Shown: positions 41,881 through 50,382 of the stretch, piece after piece | Layout of the letters: each line of letters starts with the position of its first letter | Position numbering within the stretch: the stretch's first letter is position 1 | Made by a program: the position numbers and the translations under genes | The notes under the pieces: generated by a model | What the model was told of the DNA's origin: nothing | The model's database searches: none | The model's input: only the letters and a program-made list of their open reading frames with translations | From: Pseudomonas chlororaphis | Lineage (GTDB): Bacteria; Pseudomonadota; Gammaproteobacteria; Pseudomonadales; Pseudomonadaceae | Direction: 5' to 3' | Assembly (NCBI RefSeq): GCF_003731765.1 | Contig: NZ_MOAL01000004.1 | Coordinates: forward strand, 620,001 to 684,000 | DNA length: 64,000 nt

Positions 41881-43125
41881 TCACCAGATTTTCAGGGTGT
41901 AGCTGAGGATCACGCGGTTCTCGTCCATATCGCTGGCGTAACTCGTGCGATAGATGGCGTTGCGCCAACGCAGACCCAGGCCCTGAAGCGAGCCGCTCTG
42001 AATGACGTAGGCGAGGTCGGTGTCGCGCTCCCATTCATGGCCGCGACCATTGCTGGTTTGAATATCATCGCCGCGCAGATAACGGGTCATGAAGCTCAGT
42101 CCGGGTAAACCAAGGGCCACGAAGTCGTAGTCATATCGGACCTGCCAGGAAACCTCTTCGGCATTAGTGAAGGTGCCGATAGTCACCAGGTTGGCTGTGT
42201 AGGGAGGTGTGTAGCCGTTAAGGGTGGGGAAGGCGTCAGCGCCGTACATGTGTTGGTAGGCGAGCCCGAACTTGTGTGCGCCAACATTCAGCGTGCTCAT
42301 TACGTTGAAGTTGCGGTTATCGACATTGCCGGCTTTGGTTGAACCAGCGTTGCCGCTGTCAAAGAAACGCAGATCTGTGAGCAGTTTGATGTTCGGGCCC
42401 AGTGGCAACTTATGCACTAAACCGTAAAAATCCTGGCGGTAGACGTCGCTCAGTTCTCCGCGAAAGACGCTAGCGGTTAAATCATGGCCGACATCATAGC
42501 TGGCGCCAAATATATTAAAGGCGCCACTGTCAAAGTCGGCACTGCGTCCGGCCAGGTACATACGGTCGCTGCCGGACGATTCACGCGTTCGTGAGCGCCA
42601 GAGTTGCCCTGCGGTCAGAGTTAGTTTCGGGATTTCCCGAGACTCGACCAAGGCGCCATCGAAGGTCTGCGGCATCAGCCGCATGTCATCACGGAAAACG
42701 ACTGGCAGGGTGGGTGTCAGAATACCGACATCGAGCCGGGTCTGGGAAAACCGCACCTTACCGGTAACGCCCATGTGGCTGAAGTTGTCTACTGGCTTGC
42801 CCGACTGCGGACCGTACGGCAGCGTACCGTCGCCGCTGCGGCCTCGCCCTGAGTCAAGTTTGACTCCCAGCAGGCCCAGTGAGTCGAGGCCAAAGCCGAT
42901 AGGCCCTTCGGTGAACCCCGATTGCGTCCGGAGCATGAAGGCTTGTGACCAGTTACCGACTTGAGACTTGGCCGCACCTGTTTGGCGATAGTCTCGGTTT
43001 TGGTAGAAGTTGCGCAGTTCCAGGCTGCCCTGGCTGTCGGCGATGAAATCAGCGTGGGCCAGCACTGGCAATGCCAGCCCGGTCGCCAGGGCAAGGCAGA
43101 TGATACCTCGTTCAGGTTTGAGCAT
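41881..43125 (-). CDS. OprD family outer membrane porin
   Basis: A 414-residue porin with a Sec signal peptide ('GIICLALATGLALPVLAHA') and the OprD start 'DFIADSQGSLELRNFYQNRDYR', later 'GFTEGPIGFGLDSLGLLGVKLDSG', and the C-terminal aromatic residue (W) typical of outer-membrane barrels. OprD-type channels admit basic amino acids or aromatic carboxylates. ATG 43125 has AAAGGA upstream; the 15-codon longer frame is not needed. First gene of the porin-MFS-VanB-VanA unit, divergent from LuxR. Confidence 0.92.
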   Translation of the reverse strand: MLKPERGIICLALATGLALPVLAHADFIADSQGSLELRNFYQNRDYRQTGAAKSQVGNWSQAFMLRTQSGFTEGPIGFGLDSLGLLGVKLDSGRGRSGDGTLPYGPQSGKPVDNFSHMGVTGKVRFSQTRLDVGILTPTLPVVFRDDMRLMPQTFDGALVESREIPKLTLTAGQLWRSRTRESSGSDRMYLAGRSADFDSGAFNIFGASYDVGHDLTASVFRGELSDVYRQDFYGLVHKLPLGPNIKLLTDLRFFDSGNAGSTKAGNVDNRNFNVMSTLNVGAHKFGLAYQHMYGADAFPTLNGYTPPYTANLVTIGTFTNAEEVSWQVRYDYDFVALGLPGLSFMTRYLRGDDIQTSNGRGHEWERDTDLAYVIQSGSLQGLGLRWRNAIYRTSYASDMDENRVILSYTLKIW

Positions 43126-43536
43126 TTTGTGTCCTTTATTATTATTTTTACGGATTTCGCCGTCGCGCACTGAACCTTGACGTTCAGCGATAGTTAGATA
43201 GCCGTCAACCTCGACCCTCTAGCTGCCTACCTAGTTAAGGTTCGTCATCCACAGGCGTAGCAACACAGTCATTACTTATCTAAGGGAAATGCTGGAGTAA
43301 AAGGCTGCCGCCCCGATGGGGATGAGGGAGACGCATGTTCAGATGGGGGACGGTTCATCTGCACTCCCAGTTATTGTTGTTTTCCTTGTCAGCTTACTGG
43401 GCCTGCAGGGCGAAGCTGTCCTCCGAGAGGTGGACAGACATAATGATTGTCGGCATGCTATTGGTTAACAAATTAACTATCTGGCTTTTTTCCAGTAGAC
43501 CTAACGCATAACAATAATAATTATCAGGCAGCTGCC
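43126..43536. other. oprD/luxR divergent control region
   Basis: 411 bases without a gene. The right part holds an HpaR-type site GTTAACAAATTAAC (43464-43477) about 60 bases before luxR. Nothing else stands out. Confidence 0.55.
43464..43477. promoter_or_regulatory. HpaR-type operator outside the hpa cluster
   Basis: GTTAACAAATTAAC, with the identical 14-mer found upstream of hpaR at 49846-49859. It is 60 bases before luxR and about 340 before oprD, suggesting a MarR-type HpaR protein can reach this promoter. Confidence 0.55.
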
Positions 43537-44307
43537 ATGATCCGTCTTAGTACCCCGCAGGTTTCGACCTTGCCCCAAGGAGTACGTCATTTCGCTGAGT
43601 TGACCAGTCGCTTAGGGACGCCGGAATTTCCCGTTGCGCTGTTGGACTACCTTGGCCAATGGGCGAACTGTCAGCATTTTTCAGTTCTGCGCATGGATGG
43701 CCTGCGGCCGCAATTGCTGTCTTCCGGCACTCGACATCAGGACGCCAGTCTGGTGCTGCGCTGCGGTCAGGCCTATATCGAGCGCTACTATCGGCACGAC
43801 CCTTTGTTCGAGCCGTTACTTGCCGCCCCTGGCCAAGTTGGTCACCTGCTGGCCCAGGATATCCGCTTCATGCCGTATCGAGAGTCGATCTATGAGCGCA
43901 ATGGCATGATTGAGCGGCTATCGAGCCTGTACCTGGACGAACAAGCGCGGCCGGTGTTGTTCAATCTCTACCGACACCGCGATCAGGGGTTCTTCAGCGA
44001 TGGTGAGCTGGAGATGTGCGAGTCGCTCAGCCCTTCGTTGTTGCGATTACTGCGTGGTCATCTGGCGCTTACCGGTTTGAGCGGTATAGTCGATCACCAC
44101 CAGCAATTGCTCCAGCGCTGTCCTGACCTCACGACGCAAGAGTTGAATATCTGTAGCCGATTGCTTCGAGGAATGACTCATGCAGGTATCGCGGCTGATT
44201 TGGCAATAAAGGAAAGCACTGTGAAAACCTATCGTAATCGGGCGTTTGATCGACTCGGGATCCACTTTCGCAGTCAGTTGTTTGCGCTGTTCTCTGCGAC
44301 GAGTTGA
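43537..44307 (+). CDS. LuxR family transcriptional regulator
   Basis: A 256-residue protein with a C-terminal GerE-type HTH ('DLTTQELNICSRLLRGMTHAGIAADLAIKESTVKTYRNRAFDRLGI', about residues 195-240). The N-terminal 180 residues have no confident domain assignment; a short autoinducer-binding-like domain or GAF-type sensor is possible, but the conserved W/Y/D residues of acyl-homoserine-lactone receptors are not clear. It is divergent from the OprD-MFS-Rieske operon and is probably its activator, responding to the substrate. Confidence 0.88.
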   Translation: MIRLSTPQVSTLPQGVRHFAELTSRLGTPEFPVALLDYLGQWANCQHFSVLRMDGLRPQLLSSGTRHQDASLVLRCGQAYIERYYRHDPLFEPLLAAPGQVGHLLAQDIRFMPYRESIYERNGMIERLSSLYLDEQARPVLFNLYRHRDQGFFSDGELEMCESLSPSLLRLLRGHLALTGLSGIVDHHQQLLQRCPDLTTQELNICSRLLRGMTHAGIAADLAIKESTVKTYRNRAFDRLGIHFRSQLFALFSATS

Positions 44308-44931
44308 AACTTGCGGTGTGAACTCGAACGCCATGCATTGAGGCCGTCATGTTCAACGGGGTGATCATTTGCGAGTTCGGTTGGGCGGGCGTTGAATAGC
44401 GAAACGAGATCGCGACTCCTTGTCAGCCTGCAAAAAATAGAGTTCGACTAGTGTTCGAGCCCGGTTTTGGAATCATTCCTTCTCAGCTCTTGATCCTCAG
44501 GTATGCAAATCCATCTTTAGGGCGTTGATAAGCTACTTTGAACCCCAGGCAAGAAACCCAAAAAGCTAAGGAGCTCTCCAGGTTGGTTACCATTAACACC
44601 GGAACCAGTTTGTTACGTCCGAACATGAGATGACTTCCATTTCAAAGGGATCATTTTTGCAGGCGGGCAGGTTCTGCACTTATGACTCTGATGCCGATAA
44701 GGGGTCGTGGCGAGCATGATGATGCCCGCTCAGGCGGGAATTATTGAGTCGCTTTGAGTGGCAGCTTTTGGCCTATTCTGTTGAAAAGTCGGATTTTCAG
44801 ATCGCCTGAACTCAGGCACGACCACCATCGAAGAACCTACTCACCACATTGAGTGGTTTTTCGGGCCTTCGGTGACCTTTGCCGCTCTGTTATTGGGTTA
44901 GTTTGAGGTTTTTTGCTGGGTGCAGGCGCAC
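44308..44931. other. Gene-free stretch left of the IS remnant
   Basis: 624 bases with no gene on either strand. The part from about 44745 to 44931 has the look of IS flank downstream of the transposase (a stretch 'GCCTATTCTGTTGAAAAG' that I associate with this kind of element, from memory only). A weak hairpin ACCAC-ATTGA-GTGGT with five T is at about 44847-44865. The exact IS end and its target duplication were not found. Confidence 0.4.
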
Positions 44932-45665
44932 CTATCCCGTGACTGGTGGCCCTTGAGATGAAAATTTGGCCAGCCGTCGCAGGTTCAGCACCGCAGCGGC
45001 CAGCGTGAATTCATCCGTCGCGCCACTCATGCCACGTAGCCGCAGGCGATCCAATTTCAGAAGGCGCTTGAGGTGGGCAAACAACATTCGACCTTTTTAC
45101 GTTCGTGGCGAGAGCGCTGATATGCCGGCCTTGCTGCAATGCGCCTAGCCACATCGCGAGCGGCTTCATGGACGCTGCGAGCGATCTTGCGGAACGCAGT
45201 GTTCGGGCAGCACTTGGCTTTCATCAGACACGTAGCGCAGTCGGTCTGCCGGAATCGGAAGATAATGGTGTTGGCTTTGGTGACGTGTGAACGCTCATTC
45301 TTGAAGGCTCGCCATTCACTGCGCAATGGGTTGCCGGCCGGGCAGCGGTATTCCTCAGCCTCTTCATTTCAGTGGAAATCGGTGCTCGAAAAACTATCGT
45401 TCTTGCGCTCGGTTTTGTCCCACACCGGCACATGCGGCTCGATGTCTTTTTCCTCCACCATCCAGGCCAGTATTGGAGCTATACAGTAAGCGGTATCGCC
45501 AATGAGGCGCTCCGGCGTGATGTCGAACTGCGCTTCGAACCGTTCGATCATCGTCTTGGTGCTCTCCCTGTTATGACGGCGGACATTCTCTAAGTTCTGC
45601 GCGCCAACCACACGCGTATGGCCAGAGCCTGTCATTGATGCGAAGGTATCTTTAATCACAGGCAT
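44932..45665 (-). mobile_element. IS1182-like transposase remnant (3' part)
   Basis: The 3' half of a DDE transposase, read on the minus strand from about 45665 to the stop at 44932. Matching blocks are 'STKTMIERFEAQFDITPERLIGDTAY', 'WMVEEKDIEPHVPVWDKTERKNDSFSSTDFH', 'NEEAEEYRCPAGNPLRSEWRAFKNERSHVTKA', the cysteine block 'CATCLMKAKCCPNTAFRKIARSVHEAARDVARR' and the end 'LAAAVLNLRRLAKFSSQGPPVTG'. There is an in-frame TGA at 45369-45371 where Trp is expected and a frameshift near 45090; the N-terminal half is missing. It is dead, and marks an old insertion between the Rieske unit and the hpa region. Confidence 0.85.
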
Positions 45666-45712
45666 TCGGCTGCATCAATCTGATGGTGTTCGGTGTAAAA
45701 GAGGCATTGGAT

Positions 45713-46153
45713 TTAACGACCGAGAAGCACTCGAACCCGTTCGACGGCCGCATTGGCGCAATGCCCGTCAATGGCCTCGGAGGAGCCGGACACACCAATG
45801 GCACCGATCACTTGGCTGTCGAACAAAAAAGGCTCGCCCCCGCCGAATAGCGCCATATCACGTTGTAGAGGTAACCCCTGACGGACACCTTCCGAGCACT
45901 TTTCCAGACGCGCCTGCCAATCCTGCGTGGAGATTCCAAATCCCACGGCGGTCAGCGCTTTCTTCAGGGCAATTTCCCGCGACGGCCTGGCGGCCATGTC
46001 CATGTGAGCGCTGTGAATCGGTTGGCCGCTGACATCGACGATCACTACGCTGATACGTACTCGTTCCTCTTCGGCTTTGTCCAAAGCCGCTTGTAGCGCT
46101 TGCATGGCCAGTCGTAGGGTGAGGGTGGGTTGCTGACGTAAAAAATCGCTCAT
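45713..46153 (-). CDS. GlcG/HbpS family protein
   Basis: A 146-residue protein of the haem-binding HbpS/GlcG family: 'LTLRLAMQALQAALDKAEEERVRISVVIVDVSGQPIHSAHMD', 'SREIALKKALTAVGF', and the conserved 'ALFGGGEPFLFDSQVIGAIGVSGSS'. These small proteins accompany degradation genes; a haem or redox-cofactor binding role is suggested for some. CGAGG precedes ATG 46153. It follows the luciferase-like monooxygenase by 31 bases, same operon. Confidence 0.85.
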   Translation of the reverse strand: MSDFLRQQPTLTLRLAMQALQAALDKAEEERVRISVVIVDVSGQPIHSAHMDMAARPSREIALKKALTAVGFGISTQDWQARLEKCSEGVRQGLPLQRDMALFGGGEPFLFDSQVIGAIGVSGSSEAIDGHCANAAVERVRVLLGR

Positions 46154-46184
46154 GCTTTTGCCTCGAGGTGGCAGTTGAACAGTG

Positions 46185-47201
46185 TTATCTCGCAAGCAGT
46201 GCCTGGGCGAGAAGTTGATAGCTGGCAAGCCGGGCTTCGAACCCATGGGTCACAGTAACGATGCCTGCTTCACGTGTGCCAAATGCGTCGCAAAGTCGGA
46301 GGATTTCCGCGCGGCAAGATGAGGGCGAACCGACGATCATGCTGTCCAGGATTTCGTCAAATTCGGCTCGCTGAGCGACGTTCATTTGCTGCCTGCGGCG
46401 TTCGACTTCCTCTGGACTCAGAAGCGGTTCGCGCGGGCCTCGGCCAGTCATCATCTTTCGATAGACAGCAGTGCCGGCGATGAAGCGTGCCTGTTCATCC
46501 GTCTCGGCACAGACGACTGCCAGCGCCAGCAGTCTCTGAGATGGTTGGGTATGACCCGCCTTGATGAGTGCTCGATCATGATGATCAAAAATAGCCGGCG
46601 TGCAGGTTTGCGGCGCTATGAATCGCGCTAACGCCAAGCCCATTCCCAACTGCCCAGCCAGGCCCGCACTGCCTCCACCGGAACCGAGCATCCAAAGCGA
46701 TGGACAGGCTCCTTCATCGGGCAGGCAATGCAATTGCGAAAAAGGATGGCCGGCCGCAAAACTGTTGCGCAAGAACGCGCATAGCTGCCCGGCTTGCTCT
46801 GGAAAGTGATCCACGTCACTTGGCGGTGCAGGGAATGCGAGGGCGGCACTACTCAACTGACTGCCCCCAGGCGCGCGCCCAATGCCGAGATCAATACGCC
46901 CTGGAAAAAGTGTGGCCAGTAGGCGAAAGACTTCGGCGACTTTGTATGGGCTGTAATGGGTCAGCATCACACCGCCACTGCCTATGCGCATGTGGCGCGT
47001 ATGGCTGGCGATAAGCGTCAGAAGAATTTCCGGGGCCGGACCGGCGAACTGGATGCTGCTGTGATGTTCGGCGAGCCAGTAACGATGGTAACCGAGCTCG
47101 TCACAGGCTTTCGCCAGCTCCAGCGAGGTGTGCGGAGCCTGTTGAGCGGGGTGATCACCGTGAACAGGTGTTTGGTCAATCACAGTGAGTTGCACTGGCA
47201 T
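46185..47201 (-). CDS. LLM class flavin-dependent oxidoreductase
   Basis: A 338-residue luciferase-like monooxygenase with the family start 'QTPVHGDHPAQQAPHTSLELAKACDELGYHRYWLAEHH' and 'TSPIDLGIGRAPGGSQ'-type 'FPGRIDLGIGRAPGGS'. It uses reduced FMN supplied by a separate reductase; the C1-type flavin reductase at 48772-49713 nearby could serve, though it normally works with C2. Substrate unknown. It is divergent from the C2 hydroxylase, and co-transcribed with the GlcG/HbpS gene. Confidence 0.87.
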   Translation of the reverse strand: MPVQLTVIDQTPVHGDHPAQQAPHTSLELAKACDELGYHRYWLAEHHSSIQFAGPAPEILLTLIASHTRHMRIGSGGVMLTHYSPYKVAEVFRLLATLFPGRIDLGIGRAPGGSQLSSAALAFPAPPSDVDHFPEQAGQLCAFLRNSFAAGHPFSQLHCLPDEGACPSLWMLGSGGGSAGLAGQLGMGLALARFIAPQTCTPAIFDHHDRALIKAGHTQPSQRLLALAVVCAETDEQARFIAGTAVYRKMMTGRGPREPLLSPEEVERRRQQMNVAQRAEFDEILDSMIVGSPSSCRAEILRLCDAFGTREAGIVTVTHGFEARLASYQLLAQALLAR

Positions 47202-47525
47202 GGAGGTCGTCTCTGGATCGTTTTGGGATGACTCGCATCAGGCGCCAGATTCGCCATTTCGACGTGTTGGACCGTTCGCGGGAACGGCATGGTTACAGCC
47301 GTTTTCCAGCGCTGCAAGCGCTACAGATACCCCGCTATGGAAAGTGCAATCTTCCATCTGGAACGTGCATTTTTCTTCCGCGTATTGGCTTTCATACTGG
47401 GCTCGCATTCTTCAGTGGTTGTCTCGCAACACCCCCAAGTGACCAAGGGCTCACGCCCTCCAATCGTCACGACTGTGTTGGTCATGAGCGATCGCTACGC
47501 ACCCAATAATAAGCAGAGTCGAACC
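47202..47525. other. Divergent promoter region of the LLM and C2 genes
   Basis: 324 bases without a gene. A dyad CCGTTC-GCGG-GAACGG sits at 47272-47287, a candidate operator. No copy of the HpaR-type TTAA site was found here. Confidence 0.4.
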
Positions 47526-48695
47526 ATGAAAAAGCCTAATCCCTTGCTCGAAGATCTCAAGTCTCTTTTGCCGGCCATCGCTGCCAACGCTTTCCAGGCT
47601 GAAGAGGACCGTCAGGTCCCGTCGGAAAACATCGTGTTGTTGAAAAGCATTGGGATGCACCGGGCGTTTCAGCCGAAAAAATTTGGCGGCATGGAGATCT
47701 CTTTGCCGCAGTTCGCCGATTGCATTGCCTTGCTTGCCGGCTCCTGCGCCAGCACGGCCTGGGCCATGAGTCTGTTGTGCACCCACAGCCATCAACTGGC
47801 GATGTTCTCGGCCAAGCTGCAGGAAGAGGTCTGGGGTGACGATCCGCACGCAACCGCCAGCAGTAGCATCGCGCCTTTCGGTCGTACCGAGGAAGTCGAC
47901 GGCGGCGTCACGTTCAGCGGTGAGATGGGTTGGAGCAGCGGCTGTGATCACGCCGAATGGGCGATCGTGGGTTTCCGTCGCAAAAACGCCGAGGGCACTC
48001 AGGATTACTGTTTCGCAGTGCTCCCCCGCAGCGATTACGAGATCCGCGATGACTGGTACGCCATCGGCATGTGCGGCAGTGGCAGCAAGACACTGATTAT
48101 CGACAAGGCCTTCGTTCCTGAGCACCGTATCCAGAAAGCCAAGGATATGATGGAAGGCAAATCCGCCGGGTTCGGTCTGTATCCGGACAGCAAGATTTTC
48201 TATTCTCCGTACCGTCCGTATTTCGCCAGCGGGTTTGCCACGGTCAGCCTGGGTGTGGCGGAACGCATGCTTGAAGTGTTCCGCGAGAAGACCAAAAACC
48301 GCGTTCGCGCTTACACCGGTGCGGCGGTCGGCGCGGCCACCCCGGCGCTGATGCGCCTGGCGGAATCCACCCATCAGGTGGCCGCCGCCCGCGCGTTCCT
48401 GGAAAAAACCTGGCAAGAACACGCCGAGCACAGCGAGGCGCACCGGTATCCGAATTCTGAAACCCTGGCGTTCTGGCGCACTAACCAGGGCTATGCCACC
48501 AAGATGTGCATCCAGGCCGTCGATCGTCTGATGGAAGCCGCTGGCGGCGGTGCCTGGTTCAAAACTAATGAGCTGCAGCGATTGTTCCGCGATTCACACC
48601 TGACCGGCGCCCATGCTTACACCGACTACGACGTCTGCGCGCAGATCCTCGGCCGCGAGCTGATGGGCCTCGAGCCTGATCCAACCATGGTCTGA
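47526..48695 (+). CDS. 4-hydroxyphenylacetate 3-hydroxylase, oxygenase component (C2-type)
   Basis: A 389-residue acyl-CoA-dehydrogenase-fold flavin monooxygenase, the C2 type known from Acinetobacter baumannii, rather than HpaB. Marks: 'EENIVLLKSIGMHRAFQPKKFGGMEISLPQFADCIALLAGSCASTAWAMSLLCTHSHQ', 'GWSSGCDHAEWAIVGFRR' and the C-terminal 'DSHLTGAHAYTDYDVCAQILGRELMG'. It hydroxylates 4-hydroxyphenylacetate to 3,4-dihydroxyphenylacetate with reduced FMN from the C1 reductase 76 bases downstream. ATG 47526 is chosen for its match to family starts; a longer ATG start at 47484 is possible. Confidence 0.9.
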   Translation: MKKPNPLLEDLKSLLPAIAANAFQAEEDRQVPSENIVLLKSIGMHRAFQPKKFGGMEISLPQFADCIALLAGSCASTAWAMSLLCTHSHQLAMFSAKLQEEVWGDDPHATASSSIAPFGRTEEVDGGVTFSGEMGWSSGCDHAEWAIVGFRRKNAEGTQDYCFAVLPRSDYEIRDDWYAIGMCGSGSKTLIIDKAFVPEHRIQKAKDMMEGKSAGFGLYPDSKIFYSPYRPYFASGFATVSLGVAERMLEVFREKTKNRVRAYTGAAVGAATPALMRLAESTHQVAAARAFLEKTWQEHAEHSEAHRYPNSETLAFWRTNQGYATKMCIQAVDRLMEAAGGGAWFKTNELQRLFRDSHLTGAHAYTDYDVCAQILGRELMGLEPDPTMV

Positions 48696-48771
48696 TCGTT
48701 CCTCAGTAACCGTCGCGCAACTCACATAACAACAATCAGGGCTGCCGTTCAGCGCAACCCGGGAGACTCCC

Positions 48772-49713
48772 ATGTCCGCAGAACTCGATACCGCCTTCGA
48801 CACCCGCGCCTTTCGACGCGCTCTGGGTAACTTTGCCACGGGTGTCACAGTTGTCACTGCCGCCACTTCCAGCGGGCGCAAAGTGGGTGTGACCGCCAAC
48901 AGTTTCAACTCGGTGTCCCTGGACCCTCCATTGATTCTCTGGAGCATCGACAAGCGTTCCAGCAGCCATGAAGTGTTCGAAGAGGCCAGTCACTTCGCAG
49001 TGAACGTGCTAGCGGCCGATCAGATTGACCTGTCCAATAACTTTGCCCGACCCAAGGATGATCGCTTCGCCGGTATCGAATACGACCCGGGCGAGGGCGG
49101 TTCACCGGTGTTCGCCGATTGCTCGGCGCGGTTTCATTGCGAAAAATTCCAGCAGGTCGATGGGGGGGATCACTGGATCATGATCGGTAAGGTCGTCGCG
49201 TTTGACGATTTCGGACGTTCGCCATTGCTGTATCACCAAGGTGCCTATTCGATGGTGCTGCCGCACACTCGCATGACTCGGCGCGAAGAAGGCCAGGCGC
49301 CCAGCAGTCACTTCCAGGGGCGCCTGAGCCATAATCTTTACTACCTGATGACCCAGGCCCTGCGGATTTACCAGGCCAGTTACCAGCCGCGACAATTGTC
49401 CACCGGGCTGCGCACCAGTGAGGCGCGCATGCTGATGGTATTAGAGAGCGACGCCGGTCTGAACATGACGGATTTGCAGCGCGAAGTGGCAATGCCGGCG
49501 CGTGAGATTGAAGAGGCGGTCGCCAATCTGAAGCGTAAAGGCCTGGTCAATGATGAAGGTGAGCGCGTGCGCCTGACTGCCAAAGGCGTCGACGAAACAG
49601 AAGGGTTATGGGCGATTGCCAAAGAGCAGCAGGATAAGGTGTTTGGGCAGTTCAGCGCTGAACAAGTCGAGCATTTCAAAACGGTACTCAAAGGCATCAT
49701 TCAGGGGGCTTGA
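48772..49713 (+). CDS. 4-hydroxyphenylacetate 3-hydroxylase, reductase component (C1-type)
   Basis: A 313-residue two-domain protein. Residues 1 to about 165 are a flavin reductase ('FRRALGNFATGVTVVTAA', 'GVTANSFNSVSLDPPLILWSIDKRSS'); residues about 180-313 are a MarR-like winged helix domain ('SHNLYYLMTQALRIYQASY', 'MTDLQREVAMPAREIEEAVANLKRKGLV'). This architecture is that of A. baumannii C1, whose extra domain binds 4-hydroxyphenylacetate and relieves autoinhibition (established for that protein; inferred here). It supplies reduced FMN to the C2 oxygenase. GGGAG lies upstream, and a terminator follows. Confidence 0.92.
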   Translation: MSAELDTAFDTRAFRRALGNFATGVTVVTAATSSGRKVGVTANSFNSVSLDPPLILWSIDKRSSSHEVFEEASHFAVNVLAADQIDLSNNFARPKDDRFAGIEYDPGEGGSPVFADCSARFHCEKFQQVDGGDHWIMIGKVVAFDDFGRSPLLYHQGAYSMVLPHTRMTRREEGQAPSSHFQGRLSHNLYYLMTQALRIYQASYQPRQLSTGLRTSEARMLMVLESDAGLNMTDLQREVAMPAREIEEAVANLKRKGLVNDEGERVRLTAKGVDETEGLWAIAKEQQDKVFGQFSAEQVEHFKTVLKGIIQGA

Positions 49714-49738
49714 AGCGGCACTTGACGGGAACGCATTG

Positions 49739-49762
49739 ACGGCGCCAAACGGCGCCGTTTTT
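49739..49762 (+). terminator. Intrinsic terminator after the C1 reductase
   Basis: ACGGCGCC-AAAC-GGCGCCGT (8-bp GC stem) followed by a T-run of five. Confidence 0.88.
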
Positions 49763-49844
49763 GCGTTTGGAAACCGCTGGAGAGGCAAGTGATAACAAGC
49801 AAGTGATGACGCGAGCACTGAATGAGTTGCGATGGTAGAATTTT

Positions 49845-49860
49845 AGTTAACAAATTAACT
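49845..49860. promoter_or_regulatory. HpaR operator at hpaR
   Basis: AGTTAACAAATTAACT, arms AGTTAA/TTAACT with 4 bases between, 25 bases before the HpaR start. It is a natural site of autoregulation. The same 14-mer occurs at 43464, and two variants lie before hpaG1 (59184 and 59206). Confidence 0.65.
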
Positions 49861-49884
49861 AACTACGGTCTCGACAGTATTCCT

Positions 49885-50307
49885 ATGCCCAAGCCGCGCC
49901 AATCTTTGACTCTGACATTGCTCCAGGCTCGCGAAGCGGCCATGGGGTTCTTCCGTCCTTCTCTGAATCAACTCGGTTTGACCGAACAGCAGTGGCGAGT
50001 GATCCGGATTCTTAGCCAACAAGGCGAACTGGAGATGAATCGCCTGGCCGAACTTGCCTGCATCCTCAAGCCGAGCATGACCGGTGTACTCGCGCGTATG
50101 GAAGCGGCGGGCATCGTCGATCGCCGCAAGGCTGAGCAGGATCAGCGGCGAGTGCTGGTGCGACTGGCTGAAAAAGGTGAGGCATGCTTCAGCTCGATGA
50201 GCCAGAACATGGAAGAGAACTACCTGCGCCTTCAGGCGCAATTGGGAGAGGAGAAGCTGCAAACGCTGCTGTCGTTACTCAATGACTTGAAAGCGCTCAA
50301 GCGCTAA
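49885..50307 (+). CDS. hpaR: Homoprotocatechuate degradation regulator HpaR (MarR family)
   Basis: A 140-residue MarR protein matching HpaR: 'SLTLTLLQAREAAMGFFRPSLNQLGLTEQQWRVIRILSQQGELEMNRLAELACILKPSMTGVLARMEAAGIVDRRK'. HpaR represses the meta-cleavage operon until the inducer (an aromatic of the pathway) binds. It has a palindrome at 49845-49860 in its own leader. ATG 49885 fits the family start; the upstream frame is not coding-like. A paralog lies at 60573-60995. Convergent with gabD across a hairpin. Confidence 0.93.
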   Translation: MPKPRQSLTLTLLQAREAAMGFFRPSLNQLGLTEQQWRVIRILSQQGELEMNRLAELACILKPSMTGVLARMEAAGIVDRRKAEQDQRRVLVRLAEKGEACFSSMSQNMEENYLRLQAQLGEEKLQTLLSLLNDLKALKR

Positions 50308-50342
50308 ATCACGTACGCGGCGACTGAGCCGATGGACAGGGC

Positions 50343-50375
50343 ACGATGAGCCAGGTTCGCTGGCTCATCGTTATG
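50343..50375. terminator. Bidirectional hairpin between hpaR and gabD
   Basis: ACGATGAGCCAG, 5-base loop, CTGGCTCATCGT (12-bp perfect stem). The T-run is weak on both sides, but the placement between two convergent gene ends supports a terminator. Confidence 0.7.
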
Positions 50376-50382
50376 CTTAGTG

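Noticed and set aside
47451..48443. Open frame of about 330 codons opposite the C2 oxygenase
   Set aside because: Antisense to the complete C2 gene; no recognisable domain.
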